Assembly (NCBI RefSeq): GCF_000247695.1
Contig: NW_004624747.1
Span: 27,269,008-27,333,007 of the forward strand
Direction: 5' to 3'
Source of the DNA: Heterocephalus glaber
Lineage: Eukaryota; Chordata; Mammalia; Rodentia; Bathyergidae
Length of the DNA stretch: 64,000 bases
Position numbers and translations under genes: made by a program. Below are positions 24,991 to 36,859 of this stretch, in pieces (within the stretch, counting starts at the first letter, position 1; each line of letters starts with the position of its first letter). The notes below the pieces were generated by a model, which did no database searches, was not told the origin of the DNA, and saw nothing but the letters and a program-made list of their open reading frames with translations.

Positions 24991-25834
24991 TCAGTTGCGG
25001 ATGCGTGCGCTTTGCGGGTCACCTGGAGTACGTTCATTACGGCCACCTTGTTACAGTCACGGGTGCCTGGGCACGCCACCCCTGTGCCTCTCCCAGCTTC
25101 CCTTTCCCACAGGAATCTCGGGAGCCCTTGGGAAGTGCGCTGCCCGGCCTTCTGGGCCCCTCTGTTGGGCTGCAGTAGAATCAGCTGCACAGATGAGGTC
25201 CTGTTCCTCTGGGTTTCCACAGTGGCCCTAACGGGTTCCTGCAGATGGGCTGCATTGGTTCCCCAGGTTCTGCAGGCCAGAAGTGCAGACCTGAGCAAAG
25301 CTGCTGGGGCCCCTCGAGCCAGGGTCACAGCGCCTGCCTTTCTCTGCATCTCCGCTCTTCCCAGGCCTCCAGGATGCAGACTGCCTCATGCACTGCGGCC
25401 TGTCCCTGGCCTGTCCCGAGCTGGGGTCAAGACCAGGATCCATGGAGTCTACTGTGGACACGGTTCAACCTGCTGCAGTCCCACAGTGATGGGACCAGCA
25501 TCCAGGTCACTGTGGCACCTCCCCCGTCCCCTGGATGTGACCTGCCTGTGCATACATGCACACGCGTGCACACACCCATGGGGTCCAGTGGCCGGGTGGA
25601 GGACACGTGTGCGTCCAACTCTGAGACGGCGTGACACACGGCCATCGAAGCACAGACAGGTCTGGACCCTGGGTCCTCAGCCCTGTGGTGTCAGCGTGTA
25701 ACTGCTGGGCAGAGTCCTCCAGGGCAGAGTCCTCGGTGTCCCCTTGCCTCACCAGATCTCTGGTGCCAGCGCCTCCATGTGGCAGCCATGGGTTTCCTGC
25801 AGGATTTCTCCTCCAGTCCTTGCCTCTGAGCCTA

Positions 25835-26015
25835 CTCCCTCTAGCCTAGCCTGGCCTAGAACTTGTGCAACCCTCCTCCCTCAGCCTCCAAGTGCTGGGA
25901 TCACAGGCGGGTGGCTCCACGCCCGGCCCTCCTCCTGTTTTTGAGACAAGGTTTCCCTAAGTTGCTAAGTTGTGGCCCTCCATCCTCTGCTGGGGTGATA
26001 GGTTTGCTATGCCTG
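25835..26015 (-). repeat. B1 SINE fragments (two, tandem)
   Basis: Reverse B1 ending 'ggctccacgcccggccc' (to ~25930), followed by a second partial copy 'gagacaaggtttccctaag'. Confidence 0.7.
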
Positions 26016-26043
26016 GTGAATGTATTTTTTAAAATTAATCATT

Positions 26044-26168
26044 ATAGGCTTGGTGTGGAAGTCCACACCAGTAATCCAGGTGCACCCAGGAGGCTGAAGC
26101 AGGAGGATCATTGTGAGTCCAAGGCCAGCCTGGACTACATTGTGAGACCCTGTCTCAAAAAACAAAAA
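26044..26168 (+). repeat. B1 SINE
   Basis: B1: 'ggcttggtgtggaagtcc' to 'gagaccctgtctcaaaaaa'. Confidence 0.88.
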
Positions 26169-26519
26169 TTAGCAACTGTGAAGTGTGCACTCAGTGGTAT
26201 CTAGTGCAGCTGCATGCTGCAAACACCACAGCTGCCCAGGGCCCGTGGCCTGGCCCCACGGACAAGCGGCCCTAGCCCAGCTCCCTCCCCAGTGCACTTC
26301 CAGCCCCCTTTGCTTCTCCTGGCAGAGCCCTGCTGCAGGGACAGCCGGGCCCAGCCTGCCGCTGCTGCCAGGCACAGGTCTGTGTTCTGCACTGGCCTTT
26401 CACTTCTTGAGGATCCGTCCCTGGTGACCCTGTGCCTGCCTTCACTCCGCGGTCGCCTCCCTGCCCGCTCCCCACCAGGTCCCTCTCCGGTCCAAGGCTA
26501 CCTCTGGACCCTGAGGGCA

Positions 26520-26715
26520 GGTGTGGCTGTTTTTCAGGACTGGGATGGAACCTGGGGCCTTCACTCTGAGTTACATCCTCAGCCCCTTTTTATTTTTTAT
26601 TTTGAGTTAGGGTCTCTCTCAGCCACTTAATTCCCCAGGCTGGGCTTGAACTTGGGATCCCCTGCCTCAGCCTCCGAGAGTGCTGGGATTCCAGGTCTGC
26701 ACCACTGTGCCCATG
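26520..26715 (-). repeat. Chimeric B1+ID SINE, reverse
   Basis: Reverse ID part ending 'catcctcagcccc', T-rich linker, reverse B1 'gagttagggtctctctc' to 'gcaccactgtgccc'. Confidence 0.78.
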
Positions 26716-26956
26716 CGTGCCTGCGTGTGTGCGTGCGTCTGTCTTTACGTCTTTATGTGGAGTCTTTAGGTAGAGTGCTGGGCTCAGCCCATCGGGCCCA
26801 TGACAGCGGTGCTAAGTACACACGAGTGCTGTCCCAGGGTCTCAGCTCGGCCTAGTGGCACAGGGGACCCTGCTGTTTCTAACCCTGTGAGGGGTTCTCA
26901 TGTGCTGTTGTGTTTGATTGACAGTGACAGGAAGATTTTTTTCATGTGATTATTAT

Positions 26957-27046
26957 CTTTTTTTTTTTTTTTGGCACCAGGGATCAAACTCAGGACCTTG
27001 TGCTTTTGAGGCAAGTGGCAGAACCACTGAGCTAAATCCCCAGCCC
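26957..27046 (-). repeat. ID-like tRNA SINE with TSD
   Basis: Reverse copy, T tract then 'ggcaccagggatcaaac'. Flanking duplication 'tcatgtgattattat'. Confidence 0.93.
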
Positions 27047-27099
27047 TCATGTGATTATTATTAATCGACATCCCTTTGCGAAATGTTTGTTATCTCTTT

Positions 27100-27222
27100 T
27101 TTTCTTTTTTCTGAGACAAAGTCTTGCTCTGTAGTTCAGGCTGGCCTGGAACCACAGCGATCCTCCTGCCTCAGCCTCCTGCATGCTGGGACTACATGCC
27201 TGTGCCACCATGCTCAGCTTGC
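27100..27222 (-). repeat. B1 SINE
   Basis: Reverse B1: 'gagacaaagtcttgctc' to 'gtgccaccatgctcagc'. Confidence 0.85.
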
Positions 27223-28079
27223 TTCCCTTTAAAAAATTGGATTGCCTGTGTTCGTGGTGACTTTTTTGAATTCTAAAAATGAGAAGTTGAGTTTATTTAC
27301 ACATTTCAGATGTACACATCAGAAAATTCTTTTACCTGGTAATAATCTGGTATTTCACCAAATCTGGAATCTTGACGTGAAAATTGTCAGCTTTAAAGTC
27401 AACAAATCAAAGGCACAGCACTGCTGTCTTCAGCGTGAGCGTCGCAGAGCAGCAGGAGAGCTGTGTGAAGCACTTCTAACCCAGGTCCCGAGCTCTGTAG
27501 AAAGGGGTTCGGGCCGGGCTTTGGTCACCTCAGCCAGACCAGGACGCCACTTCCGCAAGAGGCAACCGGGTCCCCGGCCTGGCATGAGCTGATGGCCAGA
27601 CCCAGGCAACCGGAGGGAGAGCCAGGAAGTGATGGGGAAGGAACGGCCTGCGGACGGGCGGGCAGGCGGGCACTGCAGCAGAGCTCTGCGCCTGGCTCAG
27701 GTCGGGCCGCTGAGTCTGCAGACCCCGTTGACTTCCCAGATGCGGGCACCGCTGATCTCGTGCCTCAGCTGGAGGCAGCGTCACCTGTCACCGTCGGGTA
27801 CCCGCTTTCCCTGGTGCTGGTCGCAGTGACACAGTCGGAACTGAGTTACAGAAACTTGTCACAAGACAGACGTCCATGGAGAAAGGCAGCCCCTGGAACC
27901 GCGACCACGCAGTCTGGTGGCCACCGTGTCCCGGAGCGCGCACGTGCACCACAGCCTCACGGTCTCCTCGGGCCTGGTTGGTCAACATGAACACAGGTGC
28001 CCCAGGGGCACGGAAAGCCCATTTCCCCTGTGGCTCTTCTCAGCTAGGTCTTCCGTGTTTCCTGAGGAGAGGCCAAACC
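27223..28079. other. Intergenic, partly CpG-rich
   Basis: AT-rich to 27420, then GC-rich with moderate CpG (27480-28000). No exon recognised. Confidence 0.4.
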
Positions 28080-28215
28080 GGATGTGCTGGCACACGGCTG
28101 CTATCTCAGCACTCCGGGAGGCTGAGGCAGGAGGGTCTCTTTGATTTCAAGATCAGCCTGGGCTGCATTAAACAAAACAGGGCTGGGATGTAGCCCAGTG
28201 TGAAGGTCAGGTTCA
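28080..28215 (+). repeat. Chimeric B1+ID SINE
   Basis: B1 to 28175, then 'gggctgggatgtagcccagtg', a diverged ID start. Confidence 0.65.
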
Positions 28216-28799
28216 GTGCCCAATGCTGTCAAAACACACAAACTCAGTTGAGGAAAGTGCAGGTCTGTTGCTGGGTGGGAAACTTCCACGCCCCCGTGGC
28301 AGTCTCTGTGATGTCCAGGCCACCCTGCTGGGCGTGGTGTCCCCAGGTCAGCTGGTCCGCGTCGCAGCGCCTTCTGTAAAACTGCTGCACTGGGTGCCCT
28401 TTTGCGACCTCGCTTACCTCAGTCCTCTGCTCGCTCCGCTTGGACGCCAGGACATGGATGCCGTCCCTGAGCTCGGGCCACCCAGCCCCCAGCCCCCCAG
28501 CCCAGCGGCCCTGCCAGCCCTCTGCTGTGCGGACGGACGGCACCAAAGGTTGAACTGGATCTGACCAGACCCAGACCCGAACCTCCCTGTGGGGCTCTGA
28601 GGGGTCTGAGGACCGGGGAAAGCCTCCGCACGCGGGCACTTCCATGGGTCAGGGCTTCTGGCGAAGCCACCGAGGACAAGGGGACCCCACAGCCGAACGG
28701 CGACTGGGGCACCACTGGAATCGGAGGCAACCTCTGCACCTTGTTTGTTCCTGGCTTTGACAAACCAACCAAGGAAAACATTTACTAGGTAATAAGAAA
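28216..28799. other. Intergenic, unique
   Basis: No feature recognised. Confidence 0.4.
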
Positions 28800-28905
28800 A
28801 TCAGGCCCTGCTTCTTAGTGTATAGTTCAGGCTGGCCTTGAACTTGCAGGGATCCTTCTGCCTCGGCCTCCCGAGTGTTAGGATTACGGGTATGCATCAC
28901 TGGAA
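28800..28905 (-). repeat. B1 SINE fragment
   Basis: Reverse B1: 'gtatagttcaggctggc' to 'ggattacgggtatgcatc'. Confidence 0.75.
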
Positions 28906-29858
28906 TTCTTGTTAGTTTCTGGCGCGAAGTGTTTTCAAAGCCCACTTTTGCTTTGTATGAACATTTCTGTGATAAAGCCACTGCTAAGGCTTCCGCATCA
29001 ATCTCCGGGGACAGCTTCGTCAGTCTCGATTCACGGACCCGCCGCCACATTATGGGTTGTTCAGTGGCGACTTCCTGATTCTGTCACTGCTTCACTGCCC
29101 ACTGAGTGGCATGAAGGATAGCTTTCTTCACCAGCCACCCGGCCACCCCGACTGCATCCACACACAAGGACAAGCAGGGGCAGCCCGGATGCTCCTGCCG
29201 TCTGCTTTCTGGGCAATGACCCTGTGCCTGTGTGACTTCCGCACCATCAGTGGGTCTCCCGCCTCAGCCTCCCAGTGCTGGGACCACAGGCGTGTGCCGC
29301 CAGCCCAGCAGGCAGATTCTTAGAGACAGGGCGGCTGTGCTGTGTTGCAGTCATGCCTTTCTTTCCCGATGGCCAAATTGCACCCTTGTTGGCCCTTGGG
29401 GCCATAAGCTGGTGCACCCGTGTTGTGCCGTGTGACCTTTCCCCCTCTCACATGACGTTTGCCTCCAGGCGTGACATGGTCCCCGCATCCTCTCAGGGTT
29501 CCTGCAGCCAGCCCACCTCCAGCTGGAACTGCTGAGAGATTTCAGCCAGGGCCAGATCTGGAACCGGCGTTTGTGTTTCCAGTTTGTCGTTGCTGCTGGC
29601 CCGATTCGTGACAGGGATAGGAAATGTGCCTCTTTTCCTGGAAAGGGAAAGTAACATGCTCCCTTCTCACTAATATTTCCATTAAAATTCAAGAATGCAT
29701 GTTTTTATTGGTGTCTCTCATGCGATTTCACCTTTTAAGCTGAAATCTTTGTTTTAAATAATATCCATATTGACCACGTTAATTTAATATTGTTAACTTA
29801 GCAATGTTAATAATTTCTTTATCCTACTGCCTGTCATTGTATTAGAATAACAATACCA

Positions 29859-29935
29859 GGGCTGGGGATTTAGCTCAGTGCTGCCGGCCCTGCCACACAG
29901 CGCAAGGTCCTGAATAACAAGAGTAAGAATACCAG
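29859..29935 (+). repeat. ID-like SINE, internally decayed
   Basis: Intact start 'gctggggatttagctcagtg'; the B-box half is shortened. Flanked by 'aataccag' on both sides. Confidence 0.8.
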
Positions 29936-30124
29936 TGTTGCCACCTAGGAGGGTGATGCTGAAGGTAGACTGAGGCTCCTCTCTGTGTTCTGTTTTGTTT
30001 GCGCGTTGTCAAAATGATGTTTAAAAATCACCTCAGATAACTCAGGTTACTCCACGAACCATGTACGTTGTCGGGGGTTTTTGTTTCAGCCTTAAGAGCA
30101 CCTTTCTCTTTTCCTTCTGTCTTT

Positions 30125-30209
30125 TCTTTTTCTTTGGTACCAGGGATTGAACTCAGGACCTTGCGCTTGCAAGGCAGGCGCCGGAACCACTGAGCTAAAT
30201 CCCCGGCCT
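30125..30209 (-). repeat. ID-like tRNA SINE
   Basis: Reverse copy: 'tctttggtaccagggattg' to 'gagctaaatccccggcc'. Confidence 0.93.
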
Positions 30210-30384
30210 CCTCCTATCTTTCCTGTAAAGGAAACATTTCCAGGACACCAGGTAGCGTCAGTCCGGCTTGTATTTCTGTGCCTTTGCCCTCCGGCTCCTT
30301 CTCACCCTTGGGCTTATTTCTGCTGTTCCTTTTTCAAAGCAAAAGTGTAAATTTTAATATATTCTGAAAGTGTGATTATTTATT

Positions 30385-30505
30385 TGCTTGTTTATTTATT
30401 TGTTTGAGCCAGGCTCTCACTGTGTAGTTCAGGGCACCCTCTAACTTGGCGATCCACCTGCCTCAGCTTCCCCAGTGCTGGAGTCACAGATGTATGCCCC
30501 CCTCC
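30385..30505 (-). repeat. B1 SINE
   Basis: Reverse B1: 'gagccaggctctcactg' to 'gctggagtcacagatg'. Diverged. Confidence 0.75.
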
Positions 30506-30942
30506 CAGGTGCAGTCTTTGTACTGCCCCCTTCCTTCCGCCGCACAGACTCTCGAGAGCTCACTGCCAAGCAACACCAGGGCATCTCCGTCCCAAGTTCA
30601 CGGCGCCCTGGGGCGCATTTCACACCCGATGCCCAGGGCCCTGGCAGGGGTCAGTCCTGGTGCTAAAGGCCATGTGTGGCCCACTTCCTCCTGTGGGGCC
30701 TGGGGCCCGGTGGTAGACACCAGCAGGGGTTGGGGTGGGGAAGGGACAGAGGAGGGCTGAGTTGGCTGCTGGCCGCTGGCATGTGGTCAGGACCACAGCG
30801 TTCTGTCTGGGCTGAGACAGCTTGGAAGATTGCCCTTGAACGTGTGTGTTTCTGCTTTCTCTTGAGCAAGGAGAAACTCTGGCCACGCCTAAGCCCCATG
30901 GCTAGGACTCCCAGGTGTGGCACAGCTGCCTGCCTCCCGACC

Positions 30943-30992
30943 CGTGTGTGTGTGTGTGTGTGTGTGCGTGCGTGTGCGCGTGCGCGTGTGTA
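30943..30992 (+). repeat. (TG)n / (CG-TG)n microsatellite
   Basis: About 50 bases of strict alternating purine/pyrimidine, TG then mixed TG/CG. Confidence 0.95.
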
Positions 30993-31129
30993 CTCACACC
31001 TGGCCCGGGGCTCTGGGTGTGCAGGCTTTGGGATTTGTGGATGCTTCTGGGAAGTCGCCCGCCCTGGTTCTTGATTTTCACCTCCTGCGCATGAGATGGG
31101 ACTCATCTAGCCACCCATGGTGCTTACAT

Positions 31130-31535
31130 TTGTGAGTGCAAAATAGAGCATCTGAGTGTGTAAGTACATGAGTACACGTGTGTAAGTGCTGTGGTGAGGT
31201 GAGTGTGAGCACAGTGTGGGTGTGTATAAGCATGTGGGAGAGTGCATCAGTGGGAGCGAGCGCAGCACTAGTGCACGAGGACAAGCATCTGCGAGTCGAG
31301 TGAGCAGGAGTGTGCATGTGAGCACAAGCATTTGTGTGCACTGAGGGAGCGTGCCGGCGTGTTTGCATGAGCGTGGATGGGAGTTTGGAGCATGAGCACG
31401 TGTGTGAATGGGAGCATGAGTGTAAGCACGTGGCCGTGCAAGCGTCAGTGAGCACATGCGTGCATGAGTGTGAGCGTGTGGGAAAGCGCTTGAATGTGGG
31501 TGGGAGTGAGTGTGCGCATGTGAGCACAGGCGTGT
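31130..31535 (+). repeat. Degenerate GTGAGCAT-type minisatellite
   Basis: About 400 bases built from diverged ~8-12 bp units around GTGAGCATGTG. The C-poor strand gives long but meaningless Thr/His/Cys-rich frames on the other strand. Confidence 0.8.
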
Positions 31536-31539
31536 TAAC

Positions 31540-32125
31540 TTCCGAGCTCTCCAGCTTTCCCTCTGGTCCCGGCCTGTGCAGAGGGGCAGTAGAGGGGGCA
31601 GACGGGGACACTGAGGCAGTGTCTCAGTGGACCACGGGGTCCACACGCATTGCTGTCTGAGGAGGGCAAGCTCGGGCGTCTCCCTGACCTTGCTGCTTTC
31701 CGCTCAGCCTCGCACTGCAGGTGACACACGTCGTGGGAGGGCCTCCCATGCAGGGTGACGAATTAGTCATTTGAAACAGATCTGCTTCAACCAGGACCAA
31801 CGCTTCATGGCCGGGGGACCAGCTGGTAAAGGCAGCCGTGCGCTCATCACTGACGTCCCAGTTCCTGGAAGAGACCCAGAGTGAACGGCCTCACTGTGGG
31901 AGGAGCGCACATGCCAGGACTAGGGTTCATTCTTCAACGCTTGCTGGCTTCTGGGCGCAACCATCAGAAGACATCTGAGCAGCAATACTGGGGCTTGTGG
32001 GCTTCCTGCAGGGCTCCCCAGGCTGGGGCTCTCACCAGCCCCTCCCCAGCCGTCCTGGAGACTCTTCCCTGGCTGCGGCTCCTGCCCACTGGTTTTGACT
32101 GTGCGACCTCACCATTCCTCCTTTG
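31540..32125. other. Intergenic, unique
   Basis: No feature recognised. Confidence 0.4.
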
Positions 32126-32127
32126 CA

Positions 32128-32495
32128 GATGTTATGGTGTCAACCTACAAACTCCTCCCAAGTCCTCCAGTGCCAAAGGCAGGGCTCTTGGAAGGGGACT
32201 GGGCCATGGGCGAATCCGCAGATGAATCCACAGCTAAATGTGCTTGTGGTCCGGAGGTTGGCAGAGGGCGGCTGGGGCCAGTCTGGAGGGTGTCTCCTCG
32301 CTCCTCCCTTGTCTCCACTTCCTGACCGCCACGCTGTAAGCAGCTCTCCTCCCTTCGCCAGGCCTCTCCACCACGCCTTCCTGTGTTGGACCCGCAGACC
32401 ACAGGCTGCAAATGTGAGCCGAAATAAACCTGTCCTCCTCCAGTTGCGGGCATCAGGGGTTTGTCCCAGTGACAAGGAAGTGACCGAGACACAGG
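32128..32495 (+). mobile_element. Solo MaLR LTR
   Basis: Starts 'tgttatggtgtcaacc', has 'aaatgtgagccgaaataaac' (embedded AATAAA) and ends 'cagtgacaaggaagtgaccg', the MaLR LTR plan. Confidence 0.75.
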
Positions 32496-34190
32496 ATTTA
32501 TGGCAGCTCTAGCCGATTCTCACAAGTCCATATATCAGGGGCCCGGAGGAGCACGAATTGAGCATCTGACTCAGGGACTGGGACACCAACTGATGGTGGC
32601 CTTGAGCACAGTTGCAGCTCGGGAGTGATTTCATTGGGGGTCGCTCCTTCTGACGGCTTTGGCCTCCTACTGCAGCCAGCCAGGGATGTCTGGGTGACAA
32701 GCACCTCCCGCCTTTGACTGTCACCGTAACGCAGTGCACCAGCCGCAGGCTCTCAGTCGGGACCGGCTGTTCCGTCCACTGTCCCCTCTTCTACACTGAG
32801 ATCAGGGCCGTGAGGGGCCGTGTGTCAGAGTCAGGGCCGCACACCCACTCAGCCCTCCCCGGTGGCTCTCTCTGCTCTTCAGAGTGAAGGCGGCTCTCAC
32901 TGCTGTTTGCGGTGCTGGGCATGGGGCCCAGGCCTCATCCGTGCCAGGTGGGGGCTGTGGCACGGAGCCACACCCCAGCCCATTTTCAGTTTGCTTTTTA
33001 TTTTGCTCCACCAAACTCAAGCAAATCCAAAGCTTCTGACAGGACCACACCGTCCGTGTCTCTGAACACGCCAGATTTGGAGAGCTGGTGCTGACAAGCT
33101 GGAATCCCCAGAGTGGCCAAGTCTATGCTAAATGGTTTGGACATGAGTTCCAGTTTGACTCGGTTTCCCCAGGGCAGGCTCGGTTCACGATGTGCATGAA
33201 TGGAGGCGCTGATAGCAGGGTTGGGTAACAAAGCACCACCTCCCACTGCACACAGGTGTCAGCTGCCTTCAGTGCCTTCCTGAACCCAACACGGAGCGGC
33301 GATTATTGCCCAAAGTGTAGGGACTCAGAGGCCCCCCACCAGCGGCAGCTTCCTGGTCCGCTCGGAGCAGGGCCAGGGTGGGAGCTCGCGAGGCCGGGTT
33401 TTACCCTCCACAGCCGTCCTGCTGTTCGCGGCCATGGCAGCCTTCCTTACTGCTCAGCGTCCCCTCTCAGGACAGTCACAGGTGACCCCAGAAAGCAGGG
33501 ACGAGACAGACTGTGGAAGGAAGAGGACTCGGTCAACACAGCATGAAACCCGGGCCCGGTCCTTCCATCTGTGACTGGACCTCTCCTCTGGGCTGGGTTG
33601 CTATGGTTACGGGTAGGGTGGAGGCCAGGGCCGTCACCAGTTCAGTTCCTGAGCAATGATGATTCCCCGCTCGTTCATCAGCCCCCCAGCTACGATTATA
33701 TTCTCGCAGAGACAATAAAACGCTGTTGTTTCTGAGGTCCCGGGAAGCCTGTCAGACCATCCCACCGGAGGCTCCTGGGCAGTAAATGAACGTGAGCTGC
33801 ACTCTCTCCCAGGATCAAACTGGGCCTCGCTTGCCAGGCAGGTGTAGCACCACCGCACTGCCCCCCGGGCCTTGAGCTGTCCCTGACCCCAGTTAAGCAG
33901 CTCTAATGCTTCGTGGAGGGAGCTCAGCGACTTCACTCCTGGGGCATTTACAGCAACAGACCCACTCTTAGTGCTGGGTTTTAATCTTTTATTGCATGAT
34001 TCCCAGCACACAGACAAGCGGGGAGAGCGGGTCCTTTCCCAGCGCCACCCCGTGCCAGCGAGAACAGATACGTTTGCACATCATTGATTGTCACGGAGGG
34101 GAGTGTTGGGACCGTGCATTATGGAAAGCACACCTCACAAGCTTGAGACTGCCTCCCGGCCCGAAAGGAAGGCTCTGCTCTTGTCAGGAG
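32496..34190. other. Intergenic, mostly unique
   Basis: Old reverse ID-like scrap near 33810-33870 ('ccaggatcaaactgggcc'). Otherwise nothing recognised. Confidence 0.4.
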
Positions 34191-34307
34191 GTTTTTTTGA
34201 GACAGGGTCTCGCTAGGCAGTTCAGGCTGGCCTTGAGCTTGTGGCGATCCTCCCGCCTCAGCCTCCTGAGTCCCCGGACTACAGGTGTGCGCCACCACGC
34301 CCGGCCA
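34191..34307 (-). repeat. B1 SINE
   Basis: Reverse B1: 'gagacagggtctcgctagg' to 'gccaccacgcccggcc'. Well preserved. Confidence 0.92.
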
Positions 34308-34409
34308 GTGTCAGGAGGGTTTCGAGAATCAAAAAGTACAGGATAGAATAAAAATGCGACTGAATTTGGAATCCCATAGTCCTACCTACACATATATTAA
34401 GATATTTTC

Positions 34410-34510
34410 TTTTTTTGTTGTTGTTTCTTTTTTTTTGGTACTGGGGATTGAACTCCGGTCCTTAGCGTGCAAGGCAGGCGGTGGAACCACTGAGCTAAAT
34501 CCTCGGCCCC
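34410..34510 (-). repeat. ID-like tRNA SINE with perfect TSD
   Basis: Reverse copy with T/G-rich tail. A 12-bp duplication 'taagatattttc' flanks it (34398-34409 and 34511-34522). Confidence 0.95.
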
Positions 34511-34734
34511 TAAGATATTTTCAATAAGGAAAAAAATCCCTTTCTTCAAGAAGATATTTCTTTTCATATTTTCTTTCTAAAGAAGACCTCAGTGTTCTGT
34601 GTATATTGTGAAATCTGTTCATTTGAATTTTCTTTTTGAGGAACAAATGGCATTTTGATTCATTGGGAATTTTCTTAGAAATGAAAATTACCATTTCTGG
34701 TTATGGAAGTGTGGACAGTGATTATTAAAAAATG

Positions 34735-34872
34735 TAGCAGGGCATAGTAGCGCACACCTGAAATCCCAGCACTCGGGAGGCTGAGGCAGGAGGATCGCTT
34801 CAAGTTCAAGGCCAGCTTGGGCTACATAGTGAGTTCAAAGCCACCCTGAGGCCCTGTCTCAAAAAACGAAAC
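34735..34872 (+). repeat. B1 SINE
   Basis: Full B1 with 'gctacatagtgagttcaaag' middle duplication and A-rich tail. Confidence 0.93.
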
Positions 34873-35362
34873 GCAACAACCCAAACCAGATCAAATGAAC
34901 AAAAAGGCCCGTGGAAGCCCACGCTCTGAGATGTGGGGCTTGCATGTGTGCGGCTCATGATCCACACCGTATTCTCACACACTCGAGAGCGGTCATTTCT
35001 TTCCCTCCCGCCCTCCTCCTACCCGTAACCATAGTGACAGCTCCCGTCCTCTTTCCTTTGAGGAAAGGCCCTGTGCCCATCCTGGTCCTGTGCACAGGTA
35101 GAGGCTCTAATACCTCCAGTTATTTGAGCAGGGACCTTGTGGACACTCGTGTGGCCCACACTGGAGACGCCAGGCCCCTGGAGAGGCCGCCCTGGCAGCA
35201 CTTCGATTGATTTCTCCTGTGTCCTGCTGTCACCTGTTTGCTCTGGAGCAAACAAGAACCCAGGCTCCAAATAACGAAACTTAGGTCATTTGGACAGCAC
35301 GCGCTTGGCTTTGTACATTAACAATGCACCTCGGAGAATCTTCTGTAGCAGGTGTTGAGCAT

Positions 35363-35385
35363 CCTCTCTCTCTCTCTCTCTCTCT
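35363..35385 (+). repeat. (CT)n microsatellite
   Basis: Eleven or so uninterrupted CT units. Confidence 0.95.
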
Positions 35386-35854
35386 GAAGTGTTCATCAAT
35401 ATTTTATCTTCCAAATGTGGCCCCACACAGATGAATTCCCGGAAGTGGAGTCCTGGGGTCCCCATCCACTCCCATTTCTGTGCCTTAAGTGCCTTGCGCT
35501 GGCGCCCGGGCACTCCCTGTCCCCCACAGCTCCCAGAAGCGCGGTACCCGGCCTCGATCTTGGGAACCCTGCCATTGTGCGCAGCGAGGGCACATTTCGG
35601 GCGGCCGGCACCTGCGTTTCTCTCCCAGGAGACAGCTCGGCGGCTGCCTGTCTTGTCTTTTAGCTGCACGCTTGTCTCCTTCGCATGCTCCTCCCGGCCT
35701 CCTGTGTCTCTGTTGATCCACCCTGGGAGCCTGTGTTATGGGGACCCCAGCCGCAGACGTTTCCCCCATTTTGTCATTTTCCGTTTGGTCTGACATCTTA
35801 AAATGCAGTTACACGCATCCATTTATTTAATGGCTTCTGACTTCTGGACCAGAG

Positions 35855-36030
35855 TTAAAAAGATCGTCCCCTTCCAGGCAACGGCGGGATGTGTCTGTGG
35901 GACTGTAGTTTTGTGACACAATTTTCATCTTTGTTGTTGGGATTGATCTCCACGTAGGGTGTCACGTAGGGGCCCAGCTTCTTTTTCCGTTGGTTTTCCA
36001 CGGCTCCCAGTACGTCCTGACACCGTCCGG
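35855..36030 (-). mobile_element. LINE-1 ORF2 remnant
   Basis: The minus frame around residues LGPYVTPYVEINP parallels the L1 ORF2 segment after the endonuclease/RT region (family pattern L-D-P-x-L-T-P-Y-x-K-I-N). Short, frameshifted and decayed. Confidence 0.5.
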
Positions 36031-36441
36031 AGGAGTTGGCGGGTGCCCCGAGACCCCACGGCAGGGCGGCCCTTCCCTGCACCCTCTGTGCACCCTAAAT
36101 AAAATCATTTGTTTGCTGACGCCACAGGCTTTAGTGGTTGAGCCTTTGCAGCGCCTCTGTCCATCTCTGCCTCTCTGCTTGTCTGCTTTTACTCCTGCTT
36201 GTTTATTCTCCCCTGTGACTTTCAGAATCAAATACTTGGCTCCTCCTACAAATTAAGCCACAATGAAAGAACTCATGAGTGACACTGTTTATTTTTCTGG
36301 TGCCGGGGCTGGAGCTCTGGGCCCCAACCGTGCTAGGCAAGAGTGCGGACACTCTGAGCGAGCCACAGCCGTGTTTGTTCTGGGAACACAGGAGAGTGGG
36401 CAGCGTCACTCGCCCAGCTCTGATCCAGTCTGGGTTGTGTT

Positions 36442-36474
36442 ATTGCTTCTCAGCCTTTTGGCTAAGATCAAGCG
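36442..36474 (+). pseudogene. 3'-truncated U2 snRNA retrocopy (33 nt)
   Basis: The 33 bases begin at the exact U2 5' end (ATTGCTTCTCAGCC) and run through GGCTAAGATCAAG. They differ from U2 at about three sites, all transitions, two of them CpG-type. A perfect 16-bp duplication 'cagtctgggttgtgtt' flanks the insert (36426-36441 and 36475-36490). No A tail. This is the classic form of short snRNA retropseudogenes made by L1 machinery; it cannot encode a working U2. Confidence 0.93.
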
Positions 36475-36773
36475 CAGTCTGGGTTGTGTTCCCTAGGATT
36501 CACACGTGGAAGCTTCAGCCCAGGACCTGAGCTGTCCACTTTGTGCCCCAATAGTCAGGACGAACGGGACCCAGCTGCCCTGCTCCAGTGCCCAGCCTCT
36601 GTGTCCGAGGACAGGCAGACACGAGCGGGGGTTCCTGCTGCTCACGCCACCTGGTCTGCAGCAGCCAGGGTGCCGCCCAGAAACAACCCCACCCTCTTTC
36701 CAAGAACGCGGCAGCCCACCTGCTTCTGCAGCTTGTCGGCAGTGAAGCAAAAGTGTTCTTCACTTCATGTGTA

Positions 36774-36859
36774 GGTTTTTTGTTTTTGTACTGGGGATTG
36801 AACTCAGGACCTTGCTCTTGCGAGGCAGGTGCGGCACCACTGAGCTAAAGCCCCAGCCC
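36774..36859 (-). repeat. ID-like tRNA SINE
   Basis: Reverse copy 'gtactggggattgaac' to 'gagctaaagccccagcc'. Imperfect flanking repeat 'cttcatgtgtag' / 'cttcatacatag'. Confidence 0.92.

Noticed and set aside
31078..31646. Thr/His/Cys-rich minus frames
   Set aside because: They are translations of the degenerate GT-rich minisatellite.
36442..36474. Functional U2 snRNA gene
   Set aside because: Only 33 of about 188 nt are present and target duplications mark it as a retrocopy.
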